Assembly (NCBI GenBank): GCA_023264155.1
Contig: JALQTD010000005.1
Location: forward strand, 1 to 35,607
Length of the DNA: 35,607 bases
Source of the DNA: Flavobacteriales bacterium
GTDB lineage: Bacteria > Bacteroidota > Bacteroidia > Flavobacteriales_D > Sanyastnellaceae
Reading direction: 5' to 3'
Below are positions 32,504 to 35,607 of the stretch, in pieces. The stretch's first letter is position 1; every line of letters starts with the position of its first letter. Below the pieces are notes generated by a model. It was not told the origin of the DNA, did not search any database, and was given only the letters and a program-made list of their open reading frames with translations. The translations under genes and the position numbers were made by a program.

Positions 32504-33895
32504 TTATTGCATTTGGAAGGTCCGCGTGGTGGTCGAAGTGCCATTTGTTACGCGCAGGAAGTAGGAACCGCTGCTAAAGGACGACAGGTCGACGTCCCAA
32601 GCGCTGCTCGTCACACGTCCTGAGGCCACGCGTTCGCCATTGAATCCGATGATTTCCCAGTGACCCGTGGGTTGGGCTGCAGCGTATTCCACGCGGATTT
32701 GGTCCACAGCAGGATTCGGAAAACAGCGGAGCGAAGGGGTGGTGGGAGCGGGCGTTTCGATGGATGAATACGCTTCGTTGGCGAATTGCTTGATCAAATT
32801 GGGGCCGCTGCCGGGGTAGCTGACACCGTTGAATGCGACGTAGACGGCACCGGTGTAAGGATTCACGGCCACGTCGCGCACGCGCTGGTTGAAGGAGGCG
32901 AAGAACTGATCTTCCGATGCGATGGCGGTTCCGTCTTCGCTCATGTGGAGGACGCTCAAGCGCTCGTACGAGGCACTCAGTCCGCCGAGCACGGCCATCA
33001 GCACGCTGTTCTGCCATTCGGGGATGGCGGGGTGGTTGTAGTATTCGATGCCGTTGACGGCCACGCAAGGGGTCCACGCCTTGAGCGGCTCCACCACGTC
33101 GTTGTTTGCGCAGAAATCCTGTTCGCCGATGGTGTTGCAGAATCCCTGCACGTCGGGCCAACCGTAGTGTCCGCCGGGGGTGACGATGTTGAATTCGTCG
33201 TCCGAATTTTGGCCGTGTTCGGAGGCGTAGATGAGGCCATTCGGGCCGAGGGCGAGGCCTTGGGTGTTGCGGTTGCCGTAGGTGTAAACGTAGCTGTCTG
33301 GGAAGGGGTTGTCGGCGGGGATGCTGCCATCGAGGTTGAGCCGCAAGATCTTGCCTTGGAGCGAGTTGAGGTTGGGCGCGTTCGATGAGGTGCCGAGGTC
33401 ACCCGCGGTCATGAGGAGCGTCTGGTCGGGCAGCACGAGGAGGCGGCTGCCATTGTGGATGCCGCCTGCGCCAAGGGTCAGCAGGACTTCTTCATTGACC
33501 AAACTCGTTCCGTTCCAATCGAATGCGCTCAGTCGTTCTTCGCCATTCCAGCCGCTGCCGGTGCAGTAAACGAGGTACACCTTCGGCGTGGTTTCCCAAT
33601 CGGGGTGCATCGCCATGCCGAGCAAGCCGGGCTCGCCGTTGCCGTTGTTCATCACGTTCAACGACAGGACCGTGGTGTAGCTGCCCGTGGCAGGGTCGAT
33701 GCGCAGGACGTCGCCTGGGCGGGTGGTGCACCACAGGAAATCATCGGGGCCCCAGAGCAACTCCCACGGGAGTTGCACGCCGGTGACGAGGTCGGTTTCG
33801 GTGAGCGTGGTGTTGCCGACGGTCCATGTTTGGCCTGAAACCTGACCGCACACCAGGAGGGCAGCGAGTGAAAAAGGGGCGAGAAAACGCATCAT
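32504..33895 (-). CDS. T9SS-exported glucose/sorbosone dehydrogenase-like protein
   Basis: A 463-residue secreted PQQ-dependent sugar dehydrogenase-like (GSDH family) six-bladed propeller. Signal peptide: MMRFLAPFSLAALLVCGQVSGQ. Family motifs occur in order: PWELLWGPDDFLWCTTR, GEPGLLGMAMHPDW, GGIHNGSRLLVLPDQTLLMTAG with the likely catalytic His, YGNRNTQGLALGPNGLIYASEHG, then DDEFNIVTPGGHYGWPDV. The C-terminus has RCFPNPAVDQIRVEY, a HWEIIGFNGERVASG strand and a FLRVTNGTSTTTRTFQMQ end, a type A sorting domain. It therefore crosses the outer membrane by T9SS and works at the surface. PQQ dependence is inferred from the family. A TAATTTCG box lies at 33927-33934. The stop precedes the TonB receptor start by one base. 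Confidence 0.88.
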   Translation of the reverse strand: MMRFLAPFSLAALLVCGQVSGQTWTVGNTTLTETDLVTGVQLPWELLWGPDDFLWCTTRPGDVLRIDPATGSYTTVLSLNVMNNGNGEPGLLGMAMHPDWETTPKVYLVYCTGSGWNGEERLSAFDWNGTSLVNEEVLLTLGAGGIHNGSRLLVLPDQTLLMTAGDLGTSSNAPNLNSLQGKILRLNLDGSIPADNPFPDSYVYTYGNRNTQGLALGPNGLIYASEHGQNSDDEFNIVTPGGHYGWPDVQGFCNTIGEQDFCANNDVVEPLKAWTPCVAVNGIEYYNHPAIPEWQNSVLMAVLGGLSASYERLSVLHMSEDGTAIASEDQFFASFNQRVRDVAVNPYTGAVYVAFNGVSYPGSGPNLIKQFANEAYSSIETPAPTTPSLRCFPNPAVDQIRVEYAAAQPTGHWEIIGFNGERVASGRVTSSAWDVDLSSFSSGSYFLRVTNGTSTTTRTFQMQ

Positions 33896-33926
33896 TTCGG
33901 AATCAATTTCGTTCAAAGCAGTATGC

Positions 33927-33934
33927 CGAAATTA
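33927..33934 (-). promoter_or_regulatory. -7 box TAATTTCG for the dehydrogenase-TonB operon
   Basis: The minus strand reads TAATTTCG, one mismatch from TAnnTTTG. It lies 31 bases before the ATG at 33895, inside the short divergent gap with the gene starting at 33953. Confidence 0.4.
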
Positions 33935-33952
33935 GCGACAAAACCCGAACGC

Positions 33953-34486
33953 ATGCGCAAGACACTGCACCTCATTGCTCCGTTGGTGGCCGGACTGGCC
34001 GCGTCCATGACGTTGCACGCCCAAACCCCGGATTGGATGTTCGCCCTCGAAGGCGCCTACATCGGCCGGTTCGAAATGCCGGATGCGAGCGGGGTGAAGG
34101 ACAAGGCCACGTGGGATGCCCGGCTCGATGGCCGCCGGAATTTGCAAGAGAACGGCTTCGTGCTCCAGTGGATGGTGGAGCGCGAGGGCGGGGTGGAGGA
34201 GACGCTGACGACGTGGCACTGGGAGGACGAGCACGTGTGCGAGACGTCGATTGTGTCGGGCCGTCCGTCGGAGGAGTGCTGGCTGGTTGCGGGCCAAACC
34301 GATCACGCCGTCATCCTGCGCCGCGGCGGTGAGTTCGGCGGCACCGCCATGCTCTTTGAGCGCACGGTGGAACGCCTCCCTGGCCAGCTCCGCATCACCG
34401 ACCGCCACAACGATGGCAGCGGGAAGTGGGCGTTCGCTCAGGGGTACGTGTTCGAAGAAGTGAAGCCGGACGCGGGCAAGGACTAA
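33953..34486 (+). CDS. Small secreted protein of unknown function
   Basis: A 177-residue exported protein. The signal peptide MRKTLHLIAPLVAGLAASMTLHAQ sets the ATG at 33953; an in-frame ATG at 33923 would add ten residues before it. The mature part is beta-rich with regular strands: AYIGRFEMPD, ATWDARLDGRR, FVLQWMVERE, TTWHWEDEHVCETSIV, HAVILRRGGEF, TAMLFERTVER and GKWAFAQGYVFEEV. The pattern suggests a small lipocalin-like or DUF1579-type barrel; I do not recognise the family. Two cysteines could form a disulfide. It is divergent from the dehydrogenase gene and its TAA overlaps the TAG of the convergent alpha-amylase. Confidence 0.7.
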   Translation: MRKTLHLIAPLVAGLAASMTLHAQTPDWMFALEGAYIGRFEMPDASGVKDKATWDARLDGRRNLQENGFVLQWMVEREGGVEETLTTWHWEDEHVCETSIVSGRPSEECWLVAGQTDHAVILRRGGEFGGTAMLFERTVERLPGQLRITDRHNDGSGKWAFAQGYVFEEVKPDAGKD

Positions 34487-35607
34487 CGGGCGAAGGCGGC
34501 GGCGCTGTGGGGCGGGATTTGGCCAGTGGCCTCTCCGAGGAGCAACTCGCCCGGCGCTTCCAACGCATGCGGCGCGTCCGTCTTGTTGATCCACACCTCC
34601 GTGGTCTCGCCCAGGTATTGCCGCGTGATGCGCAACACGCCCGGGGCCACTTCCGCATAGTCCGACGATCCGTACATCATGCTCATCCGGCCGGTCCGCA
34701 AATGGGCCCAAGCCGCAGCGTGGTCGTGCGTCCGCCGTTCCTGCTCATTCCATCTGTCGAACCGCATCATCTTGCGGTTGTCCGGATCATTGCCGCCTTC
34801 GTAGGCCAACTCATCTCCGTAATAGATGCACGGAACGCCCGGAATGCTAAAGAGGTAGCTCGTGAGCAACCGCATCTTCTCGTAGCCGGCGTCGCCTTCG
34901 TGCGCGATGAGGCGCGTCCAGCCCGCGAGCTTCGTATCCTCTCCGGGTTCCAAGGCGCCGTCAGCGAGGGAAGTGAAGCGCGGCCGGTCTTGGTTGCCCG
35001 TGATGTTGCCCATCAGGTGGTGGGCGCCGTACGCAGCCAAGCTCTGCTCCGCGGTCGACACCAAGCCTTCGAAGCTGGCTGAATCATCGGAAAATGCCGC
35101 TACCATGGTGTCGTAGTGGTTGAAATCGAACTGGGCATCGAGCATGCCGGAGGAGAGGTAGGACGCGATGAGCGAAGGGCTGCCGTAGGTTTCACCGATT
35201 TGGAAAACATTGCGACCGCCGCCGGTACTGCGCTTGACTTTCGCCGTGAGTGCGCGCCAAAACGTTTCCGGAATGTGCTTCGTAGCATCGTGGCGGAAGC
35301 CATCGATGTCGGTGTGCTCGACCCACCACAAGGCGCTGTCGGTCATGGCATCCACCACTTCTGGCTTCGAGAAGTCGAGGGTGGGCATGAACGTATCGAA
35401 CCAGGTCGTCAAGCGCTCTTCGTCCCAAAGCTGCGTGTTTTCACGGCCGTCCGGCAGATACAAATCCGTGGCCCATTCCGGATGCAGCTGGTACACGGGG
35501 TGCTCCTCATGTACGTGGTTCGCGACGTAGTCCACCAAGACGTTCAGTTCGTGGGCATGGGCGGCGTCGACCAGGCCGTTGAATTCCTCCAAGCTGCCGA
35601 AGCGCCG
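34483..35607 (-). CDS. Alpha-amylase family glycosidase (GH13), 5' end outside window
   Basis: A glycoside hydrolase of which the last 375 codons are visible; the reading frame runs off the window end (RRFGSLEEFNGLVDAAHA...), so the true start lies beyond. Conserved GH13 regions appear in order: region I DYVANHVHEEHP; region II DIDGFRHDATKH, with the nucleophile Asp in the FRHDA part; region III FQIGETYG with the acid/base Glu; and region IV MGNITGNQDRPRF, where the usual NHD is NQD. A C-terminal beta domain ends SAAAFAR. Substrate is probably an alpha-glucan or maltodextrin; secretion cannot be judged without the N-terminus. It converges on the secreted unknown, sharing stop bases. Confidence 0.9.
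   Translation of the reverse strand, partial: RRFGSLEEFNGLVDAAHAHELNVLVDYVANHVHEEHPVYQLHPEWATDLYLPDGRENTQLWDEERLTTWFDTFMPTLDFSKPEVVDAMTDSALWWVEHTDIDGFRHDATKHIPETFWRALTAKVKRSTGGGRNVFQIGETYGSPSLIASYLSSGMLDAQFDFNHYDTMVAAFSDDSASFEGLVSTAEQSLAAYGAHHLMGNITGNQDRPRFTSLADGALEPGEDTKLAGWTRLIAHEGDAGYEKMRLLTSYLFSIPGVPCIYYGDELAYEGGNDPDNRKMMRFDRWNEQERRTHDHAAAWAHLRTGRMSMMYGSSDYAEVAPGVLRITRQYLGETTEVWINKTDAPHALEAPGELLLGEATGQIPPHSAAAFAR

Noticed and set aside
32503-32544. ATG start at 32544 for the second TonB receptor
   Set aside because: It would overlap the dehydrogenase sorting domain by 41 bases and put unrelated residues before the signal peptide; GTG at 32502 fits better.

Overview
The window is a dense, high-GC (roughly 60-65% by eye) bacterial chromosome segment with about 31 genes and almost no free intergenic space. 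It most likely comes from Bacteroidota, probably a Flavobacteriales-type lineage. The reasons are: type IX secretion (T9SS) C-terminal sorting domains of both type A and type B; a PorT-like and a PorE-like protein; DUF5683 and DUF3276 (PUR-domain) genes; a Rho factor with a very long Asn/Arg-rich insert; TonB-dependent receptors; and several TAnnTTTG-type (-7) promoter boxes. No tRNA, rRNA, CRISPR array, insertion sequence or phage gene was seen. The region reads as core genome rather than a mobile island.

Layout. 1-4604 (minus): a chromosome-maintenance/envelope operon of a UPF0173 metal hydrolase, parA, parB, DUF5683 protein and signal peptidase I (cut by the window start). 4686-7794 (minus): a DUF3276 nucleic-acid-binding protein and a large PKD-repeat protein with a type B sorting domain. 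7933-9718 (plus): a DEAD-box helicase and MsrB. 9728-13619 (minus): mtaB, lgt, an ECF sigma factor, a putative anti-sigma protein and a Spy/LTxxQ-like periplasmic protein. 13668-16060 (plus): a translationally coupled FAD oxidoreductase and a membrane polyferredoxin. 16130-19813 (plus): an FG-GAP/UnbV cargo protein, a terminator and a methyltransferase. 19810-21771 (minus): a TonB-dependent receptor. 21859-25496 (minus): porT-like gene, a WbpM/CapD-type nucleotide-sugar dehydratase, a conserved small protein and a YigZ/IMPACT protein. 25550-28580 (minus): rho with a DUF4199-like membrane protein, preceded by a YfcE-type phosphoesterase. 28632-30566 (plus): PorE-like OmpA protein. 30550-33895 (minus): a T9SS-exported sugar dehydrogenase and a TonB receptor one base apart. 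33953-34486 (plus): a small secreted unknown. 34483-35607 (minus): an alpha-amylase cut by the window end.

How the genes work together. The recurring theme is the cell envelope and T9SS: three cargo proteins with sorting domains, two likely machine or accessory proteins (PorT, PorE-like), the signal peptidase and the lipoprotein acyltransferase, and a sugar-nucleotide dehydratase in the porT operon that could feed surface glycan synthesis. Genes within runs overlap as ATGA/GTGA or lie 0-15 bases apart. All four convergent pairs meet within 10 bases or overlap at their stop codons. The strongest unexplained signal is a short word, CCAAATC/GATTTGG, that I count far more often than base composition predicts, on both strands and in different reading frames.
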